NCBI GenBank assembly: GCA_002281755.1 | Contig: NCHB01000005.1 | Location: 1-64,000 of the forward strand | Reading direction: 5' to 3' | Length of the DNA: 64,000 nt | Origin: Sulfurovum sp. 16-42-52 | GTDB taxonomy: Bacteria > Campylobacterota > Campylobacteria > Campylobacterales > Sulfurovaceae | Part shown: in pieces, positions 44,801-53,698 of the stretch | Layout of the letters: the number at the start of each line of letters is the position of its first letter | Numbering within the stretch: position 1 is the stretch's first letter | Translations under genes and position numbers: made by a program | The notes under the pieces: generated by a model | Seen by the model: the letters and a program-made list of their open reading frames with translations, nothing else | The model's database searches: none | Told to the model about the DNA's origin: nothing

Positions 44801-45329
44801 ACTAGAAGAAAATGTTTTGAGTAAACTTTTTGCCTTGCCAAAAACACTTAAAGAGTATTATCAAAAAGATGGTTTAGATGTATATTATAGGACTTCTGGC
44901 GGTAGATATTATAATATTATCACAAACTTTTCTACCGGCTCAACTCAAGAAAAATCAATCAAAGTCAAGCCAGAATATCGTAATTTGATAGGAGCTATCC
45001 TTTCTAGCAATCTGTATTATTGGTTTTATCAAATGTATTCAGATACCTTACATATTAAATCTTTTGATTTAGATGAACTTCCTTGCAGTTTAGAAAAATT
45101 TACTGATGAGCAGATAGTAGAGATTGGCAAAATATATAATGAGTATATGATTGATTTAGAATCAAACTCAAGAATTGTAAATAATAGTTTCAAAGAGTAT
45201 CGTGCAAGACTTTCGAAACATTTGATTGATAAGTTGGATAGAGCTATATATAGTGGATTTGGATTAACAGAAGAAGAGTGTGAATTTTTGATAAATTATG
45301 ATTTGATTTTTAGAACAGATGAAGAGTAG
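41880..45329 (+). CDS. Type IIG restriction-modification enzyme, second
   Basis: 1149 residues, GTG start with a GGA box. Nuclease-like motif near residues 78-100 (GIDLAIKK...VVIEAKKYQ), SAM-binding motif CDPAVGSGHF near 528, catalytic IGNPPYG near 818, then a target-recognition region. It ends in FGLTEEECEFLINYDLIF, the usual end of one type IIG group. The frame is closed by a TAG; reading through it would add a 40-residue tail belonging to another type IIG group (45333-45452). Only distantly like the enzyme at 1625-4540. AT-rich codon use differs from core genes, suggesting transfer. Confidence 0.86.
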   Translation: MKSDIKTPRDFLNPLLAKKSIDKTKFDAFNSNLQIYVNGIHSQHTSGQSEPNIVSNTLQPFIQSLNYIAEVHSQKGQSGIDLAIKKEHKVSVVIEAKKYQDRDMITKEDLHKKSFYESILYFMRERHQGNQNIYHVIITDFYSWFVFDAKDFDKLFWQNKQIKKIFESINNNSLLGDRTTDFYDLVAKELPNLKVNLFDDLSIECAYFNLKNDNTEKELVAIYKLLSPDSLLKEFNPNDANSLNREFYSELLYILGLEEVKNGSKKLISRSLKPQNGSFYENIADKLSQRGKQSDFETIIRLIIIWVNRILFLKLLESQIVSWNKNSDYKFLTQDKIVDFDALENLFFDVLAKKLSQRKHKEFDYIPYLNSSLFEFSPIEDDNLSVSNLSDDAVMEYYAKTVIKDEKTNRKSGTVSTLVYLFEFLDAYDFGSIGSDDMFASTNKTLINASVLGLIFEKINGYKDGSFYTPSFITMYMARESISKSILDKCKDTFDIEANDITTLNRELIRQNISIDVIDTIINSITICDPAVGSGHFLVSALNEIIYIKYQLGLYSIRGLNIKLANDELIVSLHDEWFEYIKPKSYDSDNHLVQKLLFEEKQRIIENQLFGVDINPNSTQITKLRLWIELLKNSYYAQSGELVTLPNIDINIKTGNSLISRFDLKDEIKIKNIKQEIKNYKQIVKDYKENLGTKKEVLASIENLKDKFRLTLKAEYKVQKELNDKLLAYYQEFSFDKLNDALSLKCLSWRNSNYQQQLFGEIDEKKQNKSLSELNKLLLQIDEIEKGKIYEDAFEWRFEFPEVLDENGEFVGFDIVIGNPPYGVNLSEADKKYFQNSFYSARTENGLKGSTDTYSLFIDRGMEILNRGYLHYIVPLAVTSSESMSKLHSLIYKSCEDVKISSYSNRPKQIFDEADQRVAIVELHKNNKSIKNLMTTKINKRYADTQPDEIIKNLAFANAVKFTKYGRIPKIGTQLEENVLSKLFALPKTLKEYYQKDGLDVYYRTSGGRYYNIITNFSTGSTQEKSIKVKPEYRNLIGAILSSNLYYWFYQMYSDTLHIKSFDLDELPCSLEKFTDEQIVEIGKIYNEYMIDLESNSRIVNNSFKEYRARLSKHLIDKLDRAIYSGFGLTEEECEFLINYDLIFRTDEE

Positions 45330-45332
45330 TTA

Positions 45333-45452
45333 ATGAAAATAGGCAAAGACCCAAAATCGGACATTTCAGAACTAGAAAACCAAATAGATATGATGGTCTT
45401 TAAGCTCTATGATTTAAGCGATGAAGAGATAGCTGTGGTGGAGGGGAGATAA
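45333..45452 (+). pseudogene. Remnant of a type IIG C-terminus, in frame after the stop
   Basis: 39-codon frame whose end, KLYDLSDEEIAVVEGR, matches the end of the enzyme at 1625-4540 (ALYGLSEDEIAVVEGK). It begins 3 bases after the TAG of the second type IIG gene and in the same frame. It is either a leftover tail of a replaced gene, a small translated ORF, or a nonsense-separated extension. Its GGAGGGG is the ribosome site of the next gene. Confidence 0.7.
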
Positions 45453-45453
45453 A

Positions 45454-47097
45454 ATGAGTTTGAAACAATTTGAAAATAGCACGATAGAATATAAAAGTTT
45501 AAAAAAAGCAATCGGCAAAAGTGCTGATTTAAAAGATTTGGCTAAAACTTGCGTATGTTTGGCAAATACCCAAGGTGGATATTTATTTATAGGCATCGAA
45601 GACAAAGACAAGCAACCTCCCATTGATCAAAAAATAAATCAAGAAGAGATGAACGGTGTAATTAAGAAATTGAGAAGCTTAACCGATAGTGTGGGACTTG
45701 TAAATCCTGAATTACTCACTCATGATAATGGTGGTGAATATTTTGTGATACACATTTATCCTTCCATGAAAACCATAGCAATCACAAGTGATGGAAAAGT
45801 TTATATAAGAGTGGGAGATGAATGTACTGGCATAAAAGGTGAAGAACTTACTAGACTTGCCCATGAAAAAGGTGCTTTTCAATGGGAACTTGTAGTGACA
45901 AAAACGCATATTTCACAAATAGAACAGGCTAATATTAGTAAATTCACAAATGAAATAAGAAATTCTGATAGGGTCAGCGAATTTATAAAGAATCTTATAG
46001 ATGAAGATATTTTAGAATATTACAAATTAATCGATGAAGGCTACTTGACCAATTTAGGGATATTGTGGCTTGGAAATTTTAAACAAAGAGCAAAATTAAA
46101 TTACCCAATAACAGTACAATATATTGTTTATGATGAAAATGAAAAGAAAATAAGAAAAGTTGATTGGAATCTAAATCAATTAAATCCTAAAGAACTTTTG
46201 CTTGATATTGAAAAAGAAACAGTTGAGTTAAATTATAGTTTTGAACTACCTGATGGAATGTTTAGAAAACAAATAAGGCACTACGCAAAAGATGTAGTCA
46301 GAGAATTACTTGTAAATGCTTTTGTTCATAAATCTTTTACAATTTCAGGAGATATTTTTATATCACTATTTAAAGATAGATTGGAGATAAAAAATCCTGG
46401 TGGCTTACCTCTTGGAGTCACAAAAGATAATATCTTACATCAAGTTCAAAGGAGAAATCCACATCTTATTGATACTTTTAAGGCATTAAAATTAATGGAA
46501 AGTGAAGGCAGTGGTTATGACTTAATCTATGAAAAATTGAGTCTTGATGGCAAGCTATATCCTAAAATAGATAGCGATATAAATTATGTACAAGTTACGA
46601 TTTACTCAAATATTATTGATAATGATATTTTGCAATTTATAGATTATCTAAACAAGCATTATCAATTGAATCAAAAAGAAATCATTACAGTTGGAGCGGT
46701 CGCAAGAAATAAAAAAATATCAGGATTTGATTTGTCAAAAATATTGCAACTTGGAGATGATAGATTAAGACAATGGATTGATAATTTATTGAAGAAAAAT
46801 ATACTTGTTACGGAGGGTAAAACAAAAGGATTAATGTATATGATTAATCCAAAAATTTTATCATCTGTCGAACACGATTTAAAGCCAAGCTTAAAAACGA
46901 TGGAAGAACCACAGCTTAAAGCCCTTATCAAAGAAGATTTAAAACTGCATCCAAATAGTAAAATTTCTGAAATACATAAAAGAATGGGGGATTTTGATAT
47001 CAATTATCTTAGAAGAGTTATTTATAAAATGGCCAAAAATGGAGAAATTTATAAAGATGGTAAAAAGAAAAATATGGTTTATTTTCTTGGTCAATAA
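45454..47097 (+). CDS. AlbA/Schlafen-like ATP-binding protein
   Basis: 547 residues. The N-terminal AlbA_2 (Schlafen-like) domain reads ENSTIEYKS, DLAKTCVCLANTQGGYLFIGI and VYIRVGDE. A GHKL-type ATP-binding domain follows (VVRELLVNAFVHKSF near residue 285, LEIKNPGGLP near 313), then two winged-helix segments. Such proteins are annotated as transcriptional regulators or putative DNA-binding ATPases and often sit beside restriction systems. GGAGGGG inside the tail remnant is the ribosome site, linking it to the type IIG gene. Confidence 0.8.
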   Translation: MSLKQFENSTIEYKSLKKAIGKSADLKDLAKTCVCLANTQGGYLFIGIEDKDKQPPIDQKINQEEMNGVIKKLRSLTDSVGLVNPELLTHDNGGEYFVIHIYPSMKTIAITSDGKVYIRVGDECTGIKGEELTRLAHEKGAFQWELVVTKTHISQIEQANISKFTNEIRNSDRVSEFIKNLIDEDILEYYKLIDEGYLTNLGILWLGNFKQRAKLNYPITVQYIVYDENEKKIRKVDWNLNQLNPKELLLDIEKETVELNYSFELPDGMFRKQIRHYAKDVVRELLVNAFVHKSFTISGDIFISLFKDRLEIKNPGGLPLGVTKDNILHQVQRRNPHLIDTFKALKLMESEGSGYDLIYEKLSLDGKLYPKIDSDINYVQVTIYSNIIDNDILQFIDYLNKHYQLNQKEIITVGAVARNKKISGFDLSKILQLGDDRLRQWIDNLLKKNILVTEGKTKGLMYMINPKILSSVEHDLKPSLKTMEEPQLKALIKEDLKLHPNSKISEIHKRMGDFDINYLRRVIYKMAKNGEIYKDGKKKNMVYFLGQ

Positions 47098-47217
47098 AAA
47101 ATAAATTTTTAATAAAAAAGAAATAAAATATTATTAAGTTCCATAAAATAGGACTTTATTAAGATGTTTTTTTATTTTTTATTTGAAAATAAAAAATAAA
47201 AAAATAGATAATCGTTG

Positions 47218-47262
47218 TTAAGCTCTACGGTCTTAGATAAACTATGGTGGAGGGAGGATAAT
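47218..47262 (+). pseudogene. Second remnant of the type IIG 3' end
   Basis: TTAAGCTCTACGGTCTTAG aligns to TTAAGCTCTATGATTTAAG at 45400, followed after a short deletion by TGGTGGAGGGAGGATAA, like GTGGTGGAGGGGAGATAA. It encodes KLYGL, then a stop. It is too short to be functional. With the copy at 45400-45452 it flanks the AlbA gene as an imperfect direct repeat. Confidence 0.6.
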
Positions 47263-47304
47263 TATGTCATAATCTATTCATTCACTATTTTAAAGGCAAA
47301 CACC

Positions 47305-48393
47305 ATGAGAGAAAACTATTTTTTACGCTGGGTTGGATTTGTGGTATTTGTGCTGGTTATTTGGCTTTTTTTCCCTTTTTTAAAAAGTTTTTTTGTAGCA
47401 TTGCTGATGGCGATGGCTACGTTTTCCATATACCATCCACTGGAAACAAAACTAAAACAGAGTAAAAAACTAAAAACGCTTGCTCCACTATTTGCAGCCG
47501 GTATGGTTACCTTACTGTTTTCATTGATTGTTTTCATACCCATTACACTATTACTTTATTATTTCTTTAGTCACCCTTCAGATAGTATCGCTATGATTCA
47601 CACCTTTTTGAATGAAGTTGAGACCTTGAGTGAAAACCTCCCGAACTATTTGGATTGGCTTAAAACTCCCATCGATACGATTAATTCATTACTCGAAACA
47701 CGCAAAGAGGATATTGTGACGTTTATCGCAGGATGGCTTGGCAATGGATTGAAAAATTTCATGCAAATGCTGGGTAATATGATAATGGTTATTGTATTTT
47801 TCTTCTTTTTAACCTTGTACGGTCGAAAGCTTTTATTATTTTTTGTTCCCATTATTCCGTTGGCACGTTCGGTTAAGCGTGACTTTTTAAGAGAGATGAC
47901 GATTATGGTGTCGGTTGTTTTTTATACCCTGATGGGTGTCATGATCACGCAAGGTTTGGCATTTGGCATTTTTATTGCATTTTTTGATGGATACAACCCT
48001 GTATTGCTTGGATTTTTAGTCGGCATTGTGTCGGTTATTCCTATTATTGGTACTGCACTGGTTTGGGTTCCACTGGCGGTAAATGAGTATCTTCATGGCA
48101 ACGTCATTCATGCGCTCATTATCTCACTTTATTCTTATGCGATGATGGCGGTTTTCATTGACAATATTATCAAGCTAGTGATTTTAAATTTTATCAATCG
48201 TAAAGTAGGTAAAAACAGGCATCGTATCAATGATTTTATTATATTTTTTGCTGTCGTAGGAGGATTGGCAACTTTTGGATTCTGGGGATTTATCTTAGGA
48301 CCTGCTATCGTAGCGCTTGCTGCTACCACGCTCATCACTTTACGCAAAGCCAATCGATCGAGCCTTGCGCATGAGGGTGACACACTTAGATAA
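47305..48393 (+). CDS. AI-2E family transporter
   Basis: About 362 residues from the ATG at 47305 (AAAGG upstream); a TTG 30 codons earlier lies in remnant sequence and is rejected. About eight membrane segments with paired N-terminal helices, a cytoplasmic/periplasmic helical loop near 110-160, and the conserved C-terminal GFWGFILGPAIVALAATTL. Family members have been linked to autoinducer-2 export or Na+/H+ antiport; substrate unknown here. Converges on the coiled-coil gene with 3 bases between stops. Confidence 0.83.
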   Translation: MRENYFLRWVGFVVFVLVIWLFFPFLKSFFVALLMAMATFSIYHPLETKLKQSKKLKTLAPLFAAGMVTLLFSLIVFIPITLLLYYFFSHPSDSIAMIHTFLNEVETLSENLPNYLDWLKTPIDTINSLLETRKEDIVTFIAGWLGNGLKNFMQMLGNMIMVIVFFFFLTLYGRKLLLFFVPIIPLARSVKRDFLREMTIMVSVVFYTLMGVMITQGLAFGIFIAFFDGYNPVLLGFLVGIVSVIPIIGTALVWVPLAVNEYLHGNVIHALIISLYSYAMMAVFIDNIIKLVILNFINRKVGKNRHRINDFIIFFAVVGGLATFGFWGFILGPAIVALAATTLITLRKANRSSLAHEGDTLR

Positions 48394-48396
48394 AAA

Positions 48397-49047
48397 TCAA
48401 CTCTTTATACTGAATGATTCAATTTCTTTTTGCAGTTTATCGAGTTTTTTGACGAGTTGCTTGATTTCGTTCTCTTTGATTTCATCCACTGTTCCACCAT
48501 GTAAAAATTCTTGTGCCGTAGATTGAAATGTTATGACTAATTCTTCAAGCTTCTCTTTTGCTTTGCCGACCAGTACCCCATAATCATCAACAAGCGTTTC
48601 CTCTAAGGCGTTGATTTTTTTTTCAATTTCATCTTTATTCTTGAAAACATAATAGGCACTAATGCCTGTAATGGCTGCACCGAGTGTGAAACTGAGTAGA
48701 TTGTTGTTGTTCATGTTGTCCTCTTTTATTGTTGGATTTTTTTTAAAAAACTGAGAAAATGCCTTCATCGCAAGAGAGGCATTGGTTAATTTAGTGATAC
48801 CGTTAGAAGCCCTAAATGTTAAGAATTGGCTTTCATTACCTAGCTTCTGCAACAAATCACTACTTTCTTGCGTGATTACATTAAGATTGTTAGTAAGCGT
48901 AGTAAGCCCATCTTGACCAAGGGTTATAAAGGTATTTACTTTATGCATGGTTCTAGTATGTTGAATGGCAGAGAAAATAATTATCACAGTCATGATAACC
49001 ATACATAGTGCAATAATCCCTAAAAACAGAAGTTGTTGATCAATCAT
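48397..49047 (-). CDS. Membrane coiled-coil protein, possible two-gene fusion
   Basis: 216 residues in two similar-sized parts. Residues 1-110: one membrane helix (6-27) and a coiled coil, like DUF948 proteins. Residues 112-216: a new Met, a second membrane helix (about 117-134) and a coiled coil, like YtxH-type proteins. The internal ATG at 48714 has its own AGAGGA box, so a 105-residue protein may also be made. Function unknown; such proteins are often envelope- or stress-associated. Confidence 0.6.
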   Translation of the reverse strand: MIDQQLLFLGIIALCMVIMTVIIIFSAIQHTRTMHKVNTFITLGQDGLTTLTNNLNVITQESSDLLQKLGNESQFLTFRASNGITKLTNASLAMKAFSQFFKKNPTIKEDNMNNNNLLSFTLGAAITGISAYYVFKNKDEIEKKINALEETLVDDYGVLVGKAKEKLEELVITFQSTAQEFLHGGTVDEIKENEIKQLVKKLDKLQKEIESFSIKS

Positions 49048-49149
49048 TTTATAAAACTTTCACCACTGGGATTTTACATTATACTCTTCATTCTGATTTC
49101 TACAGCTTAACTAATCTAAATGTGTGTTTCGATTCAAGATTTTGGATTT

Positions 49150-50544
49150 TTACTGTAGTGCTTTTGATTTTATCACCATGAGTTTCTCTTTGCTCATCTC
49201 TTCCATGGAGTAGGGGATGCCACCTAGTCCAAGCCCTGAAGCTTTAGCCCCTCCAAATGGCATCCAGTCTACTCTGAAAGCGGTGTGGTCGTTGACCATG
49301 ACCGCGGTTGCATTGAGTCGTCTTACTGCGTGTAGGGCGGTGTCGATGTTTTTGGTAAACACAGAGGCTTGAAAGGAAAACTCTAAACTGTTAGCGGCAT
49401 CCAAAGCTTCTTCGATGTCTGTGTAGGTGTAGATGCACGCAACAGGTCCAAAGACTTCTTTGGTGCTGACTTTAGCCTCTTTGCTTGGATTGAGCAAAAG
49501 TGTAGCCGCGTAACAACTCTCACCCACTCTCTCACCGCCACACACCAGTGTTGCGCCACTTTCTACGGCTTCCTGTACCCATGTATGGATGCGGTTTACT
49601 TCGTTATGGCTGATGAGCGGGCCGACCTCGGTTTTAGGGTCAAGCGGGTCACCCACTACCATCTTTTGTGCGGCAGTACTTAGACGTTGTGTCACCTCTT
49701 GTACAATGCTCTCATGCACATAGATGCGCTGCACCGAAACACACACTTGCCCAGCATGGTAAAACGCTCCTTTGGCTAGAGCAGGGATGAGCTCATCCAA
49801 GTTGGCATCTGGTTCTACGATGACAGGCGCAACACCACCATGCTCAAGCCCCACGCGTGTACCTGCGGCTACTTTGGAGTTCAAAAACCATCCGACTTTG
49901 GCTGAACCGATGAATGTAAGGTAGTCTACTTTAGGGTGTGTGGCGAGGTATTGGCTCTCTTCATTTTCGCACAACAGTACCTGACACCATGCTTTGGGCA
50001 GACCTGCTTCGTAGAGGATGTTGACAAAGTTCAGTGTGGACATCGGAGTAAGCAAAGAGGGTTTGATGATGACAGGTGAACCCACGGCGATGGCAGGCAC
50101 AGTTTGATGCACACAGAGGTTGAGCGGATGGTTAAAGGCTGAAATGGCAGCCACTACACCGATGGGCTCTTTCATCGTGTAGGCGATGCGACCCGCAGAA
50201 CTTTTGGTGTGTCCCATGGCGATTTCTTTGCCCTCAAACGCTCCCAAATGTTCTATGGCAAGTTTCACCCCGTTAATGGCGCGTTCGACTTCGACTTTTG
50301 AGTCCATGTAGGGTTTACCGCCTTCATTGGCTGCGATGAGTGTCAACTCTTCGATGCGTGAGGTCATAATCTCAACGGTTTTTTGCAAGATGGCGACGCG
50401 TTCGTACTTAGGTAGCCATTGGCTCTGCTCATCAAACACTTCTCTTGCGAGGCTTAGAGCTTGCTCTACATCTTCTTGGGTATGGAGTGGCAGTTCGTCT
50501 AAAAGATGTCCGTCGTAGGGCGATGTTACTTGTATCATATTCAT
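49150..50544 (-). CDS. Aldehyde dehydrogenase family protein
   Basis: 464 residues, NAD(P)-dependent aldehyde oxidation. Visible motifs: SAFNHPLN, FIGSAKVGWF (NAD-binding), the Glu-containing GLEHGGVAP segment and the catalytic Cys in HAGQVCVSVQR near residue 275. The subgroup resembles succinate-semialdehyde/lactaldehyde-type enzymes; substrate not readable. GGAG precedes the start. Follows the acetolactate-synthase-like gene by 16 bases, so both probably act in one pathway. Confidence 0.86.
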   Translation of the reverse strand: MNMIQVTSPYDGHLLDELPLHTQEDVEQALSLAREVFDEQSQWLPKYERVAILQKTVEIMTSRIEELTLIAANEGGKPYMDSKVEVERAINGVKLAIEHLGAFEGKEIAMGHTKSSAGRIAYTMKEPIGVVAAISAFNHPLNLCVHQTVPAIAVGSPVIIKPSLLTPMSTLNFVNILYEAGLPKAWCQVLLCENEESQYLATHPKVDYLTFIGSAKVGWFLNSKVAAGTRVGLEHGGVAPVIVEPDANLDELIPALAKGAFYHAGQVCVSVQRIYVHESIVQEVTQRLSTAAQKMVVGDPLDPKTEVGPLISHNEVNRIHTWVQEAVESGATLVCGGERVGESCYAATLLLNPSKEAKVSTKEVFGPVACIYTYTDIEEALDAANSLEFSFQASVFTKNIDTALHAVRRLNATAVMVNDHTAFRVDWMPFGGAKASGLGLGGIPYSMEEMSKEKLMVIKSKALQ

Positions 50545-50560
50545 AAATATTTCTCCTTGA

Positions 50561-52201
50561 TTAAATTAAACAGCTTTTGTTTTCGAGTAACTCATTGAGT
50601 ATGGTGTGGTTGAGCGAGTAGTCTATGGCTACATCAATCAGATGCACCCCCTTAGCACCCAAAGCCTCTTCAAGCATCAGCATAAACTCAGACGCTGAAG
50701 CAGGGCGGTACCCCTTGGCACCATAGGCTTGTGCATACTGAACAAAGTCGGGGTTTTTAAAATCCAGTCCGAAGTCTGTAAACCCCATCCCTTCTTGTTT
50801 CCACTTGATCATCCCATAGCCGCCGTCATTGATGACAATCACAACCAAGTCAATGCCCAAGCGCACCGCCGTTTCAAGCTCTTGTGCGTTCATCATGAAA
50901 CCACCGTCACCACAGACGCAAATGACTTTTTTGAGAGGGTACACGAGTTTCGCCGCAATAGCAGAGGGAAGCCCTGCGCCCATGGTTGCCAAAGCGTTGT
51001 CAAGCAGAAGGGTGTTGGGCTCGAAACATTTGTAGTTGCGTGCAAACCAAATCTTATACATCCCATTATCAAGTGCAACAATCCCGTCTTGGGGCATCAA
51101 ATCTCGGATGCCTTTGAGTAGCCGTTGCGGTAAAAGCGGGAAACGGTCATCTTTAAAATAAGAGGTGATATGTGACTGTGCTTCAGTGATGACGCGTATA
51201 TAGTAGCTAAAATCCCAGTGTTCGGGTACGACAAGCGCTTTTGTTAAAGCAACAACGGTACTGGCAATGTCACCCACTACATCCATTTGTGGAAAATAGG
51301 TCGCATCAACACTTGAAGCGTTAAAGTTGATATGAATCACTTTGGTGCCGTCTTTTTCCATCAAAAATGGCGGTTTTTCCACACTGTCATGCCCCACGTT
51401 GATGATGAGATCGGCTCTTTCGATGGCACAATGCAGATAGTCATTTTGTGAAAGTGCCGCCGTGCCCAAACACAGAGGATGAAACTCACTCACGACCCCT
51501 TTGCCCATCTGTGTCATAAAAAAGGGGATACCCGAAGTGTTAATGAACTCTACCAAAGCGGTCTGGATGCGTGTTCTGTTAGCTCCTGCACCGATGAGTA
51601 GGAGTGGGTGTTTGGCAGCATACATCATCTTGAGCGCCGAATCAATACTCCCCTTTGATGCCACAGGATAATAGTGTTCATGCACGGCAAATATATCACA
51701 CTCACAGGCTTCCCTCGCGATGTCTTCGGGCAGCTCAAGATGCACAGCCCCTGGGCGTTCCTCTTTGGCGCACTTAAAACTCTCTCGCACCATGGAAGTG
51801 ATGAGATTGGCATCGACGATGGTTTTGGTGTACTTGGTCAAAGGTTTCATCATCTGGACGACATCGATAATCTGAAAACGACCCTGTTTGCTTTTTTTGA
51901 TAGGTTTTTGCCCTGTGATCATCATCATCGGCATCGCACCTAAGTTCGCATAGGCTGCAGGCGTGACAAGGTTGCTCGCTCCTGGTCCCAGTGTGGACAT
52001 GCAGACACCCACTTTACCCGTAAGCCTTCCATAAGTAGCTGCCATAAATCCTGCGCCCTGCTCATGGCGAGTCACAATAAGCTTGATGGAAGAGTCTTTT
52101 AAGGAGTTCAAAAAATCCAGATTTTCTTCACCGGGGATACCGAAAATATATTCTACGCCTTCATTTTCGAGCGCTTTGATGAATAGATCTGAAGCTTTCA
52201 T
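50561..52201 (-). CDS. Acetolactate synthase-like ThDP enzyme
   Basis: 546 residues, a full-length thiamin-diphosphate enzyme. The active-site Glu is in RHEQGAGFMA near residue 47, followed by the central FAD/ADP-like domain and the ThDP-Mg motif GDGGFMMNAQE...NDGGYGM near 430-460. It is closest in style to catabolic acetolactate synthase (AlsS/large subunit); no regulatory small-subunit gene is adjacent. It condenses two pyruvates or a related 2-oxoacid. Paired with an aldehyde dehydrogenase gene 16 bases downstream. Confidence 0.83.
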   Translation of the reverse strand: MKASDLFIKALENEGVEYIFGIPGEENLDFLNSLKDSSIKLIVTRHEQGAGFMAATYGRLTGKVGVCMSTLGPGASNLVTPAAYANLGAMPMMMITGQKPIKKSKQGRFQIIDVVQMMKPLTKYTKTIVDANLITSMVRESFKCAKEERPGAVHLELPEDIAREACECDIFAVHEHYYPVASKGSIDSALKMMYAAKHPLLLIGAGANRTRIQTALVEFINTSGIPFFMTQMGKGVVSEFHPLCLGTAALSQNDYLHCAIERADLIINVGHDSVEKPPFLMEKDGTKVIHINFNASSVDATYFPQMDVVGDIASTVVALTKALVVPEHWDFSYYIRVITEAQSHITSYFKDDRFPLLPQRLLKGIRDLMPQDGIVALDNGMYKIWFARNYKCFEPNTLLLDNALATMGAGLPSAIAAKLVYPLKKVICVCGDGGFMMNAQELETAVRLGIDLVVIVINDGGYGMIKWKQEGMGFTDFGLDFKNPDFVQYAQAYGAKGYRPASASEFMLMLEEALGAKGVHLIDVAIDYSLNHTILNELLENKSCLI

Positions 52202-52288
52202 GAGTCACCCTTGTAATAAGATTTTAAATGATTGTTTAAAGTATAGCATCCTGAAGGTTAAGGGATAAACAAAAGAGAAAAAGTACGC

Positions 52289-52294
52289 TATAAT
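52289..52294 (+). promoter_or_regulatory. -10 box of RhlE-like helicase gene
   Basis: TATAAT 120 bases before the coding start, leaving a leader of about 114 bases. The leader includes TCGGTC (52316) and GACCGA (52368), able to pair. Long structured leaders are known for cold-induced helicases, but this is inference. Confidence 0.4.
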
Positions 52295-52414
52295 ACTGCA
52301 TAATTAAAGCGTATATCGGTCAACGACTTCTATTACTTCATCAAATAAAACACTTAACTTAGCCTAAGACCGACCTCATACTAAAGATGGTAGGCTCGTT
52401 CATAAAGGTTACAC

Positions 52415-53686
52415 ATGTCATTTACACACTTGGGGTTATCTGAACCTCTTTTAAAAGCAATCAAAGCACAAGGCTACGATACACCCACACCCATACAAGA
52501 AAAAGCCATACCTGTGGTCATAGAAGGCAGAGATGTTTTGGCTGCAGCACAAACCGGTACAGGAAAAACAGCAGGCTTTACCCTTCCGTTACTTGAAAGA
52601 CTTTCTCAAAAACAACCACACATGCATGCCAAACAGATACGTGCACTGGTACTCACACCCACGCGTGAACTTGCCGCACAAGTAGCGCAAAGTATTGAGA
52701 ATTATGGTAAATATACGCCTTACCGTTCTACCGTTATCTTTGGCGGCGTGGGCATCAACCCTCAACTCTCAGCCATCCGAAAGGGTATTGACATCGTGAT
52801 CGCTACTCCGGGAAGACTCTTGGATATTGCTGGGCAAAAAGGTATAGACTTCTCCAAACTCGAATGTCTCATCCTCGATGAAGCCGATCGTATGCTGGAC
52901 ATGGGTTTCATCCACGACATTAAAAAACTGATGAAACTCATGCCGCCCAAAAAACAAACACTGCTCTTTTCTGCAACCTTTTCGCCAGAGATCAAAACCT
53001 TGGCTTCAAGCTTGCTCCATAACCCTGTACTGGTTGAAGTGGCACGCGAAAATGAAACCGCAAATCAGATATCTCAAGTCGTACACTATGTCGATAAAGC
53101 ACGCAAAAGAGAATTGCTTTCTCAGCTCATCAAAACCAAAGGCTGGAAACAAGTTTTAGTCTTTACCCGTACCAAACACGGTGCAAACAAACTCACCCAG
53201 CAGCTTGAAGAGTACGGTATCACCGCTGCTGCCATACATGGAAACAAAAGCCAAGGTGCCAGAACCAAAGCATTGGCTTCTTTTAAAGCCAATGAAATCC
53301 GCGTACTGGTCGCTACAGATATCGCCGCAAGAGGCATCGACATCGACCAACTGCCGCATGTGGTCAACTATGAACTGCCCAATGTCCCTGAAGATTATGT
53401 GCACCGTATAGGTAGAACCGGACGGGCAGGGCAGAGTGGTGAAGCCATTTCACTGGTCTGTGTAGATGAGCATAAATTATTGTTTGATATTGAAAAATTT
53501 ATCAAGGCTGAGATACCCAAAGTGGAGATAGAAGCCTTCAGACCGGACCCAAATATCAAAGCTGAACCCATCGAAAACGGTAGAGGACAAAATAGAGGCG
53601 GCAAACCGAACAAAGCGCGAAATAACGCACCGCATGCACAGAGTCACAATAACCGCAAGCCAGCTACAAACAAAAATAAATCATAA
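52415..53686 (+). CDS. rhlE: DEAD-box RNA helicase, RhlE type
   Basis: 423 residues. Complete motif set: Q motif ([14 protein letters not shown]...TPIQ), [49 protein letters not shown], and a basic Asn/Lys-rich tail (about residues 385-423). Unwinds short RNA duplexes in ribosome assembly or mRNA decay. Separate promoter and long leader. Followed after 12 bases by the DUF6172 gene. Confidence 0.9.
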   Translation: MSFTHLGLSEPLLKAIKAQGYDTPTPIQEKAIPVVIEGRDVLAAAQTGTGKTAGFTLPLLERLSQKQPHMHAKQIRALVLTPTRELAAQVAQSIENYGKYTPYRSTVIFGGVGINPQLSAIRKGIDIVIATPGRLLDIAGQKGIDFSKLECLILDEADRMLDMGFIHDIKKLMKLMPPKKQTLLFSATFSPEIKTLASSLLHNPVLVEVARENETANQISQVVHYVDKARKRELLSQLIKTKGWKQVLVFTRTKHGANKLTQQLEEYGITAAAIHGNKSQGARTKALASFKANEIRVLVATDIAARGIDIDQLPHVVNYELPNVPEDYVHRIGRTGRAGQSGEAISLVCVDEHKLLFDIEKFIKAEIPKVEIEAFRPDPNIKAEPIENGRGQNRGGKPNKARNNAPHAQSHNNRKPATNKNKS

Positions 53687-53698
53687 GGAACGCATACA

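Noticed and set aside
47263-47273. ATG-TCA-TAA frame after the second tail remnant
   Set aside because: A three-codon frame; likely the dead remains of a former start, not a gene.
47215-47304. Longer N-terminus for the AI-2E transporter
   Set aside because: The extra codons fall in the decayed restriction-gene tail and promoter region; the ATG at 47305 has a ribosome site and begins the family-like sequence.
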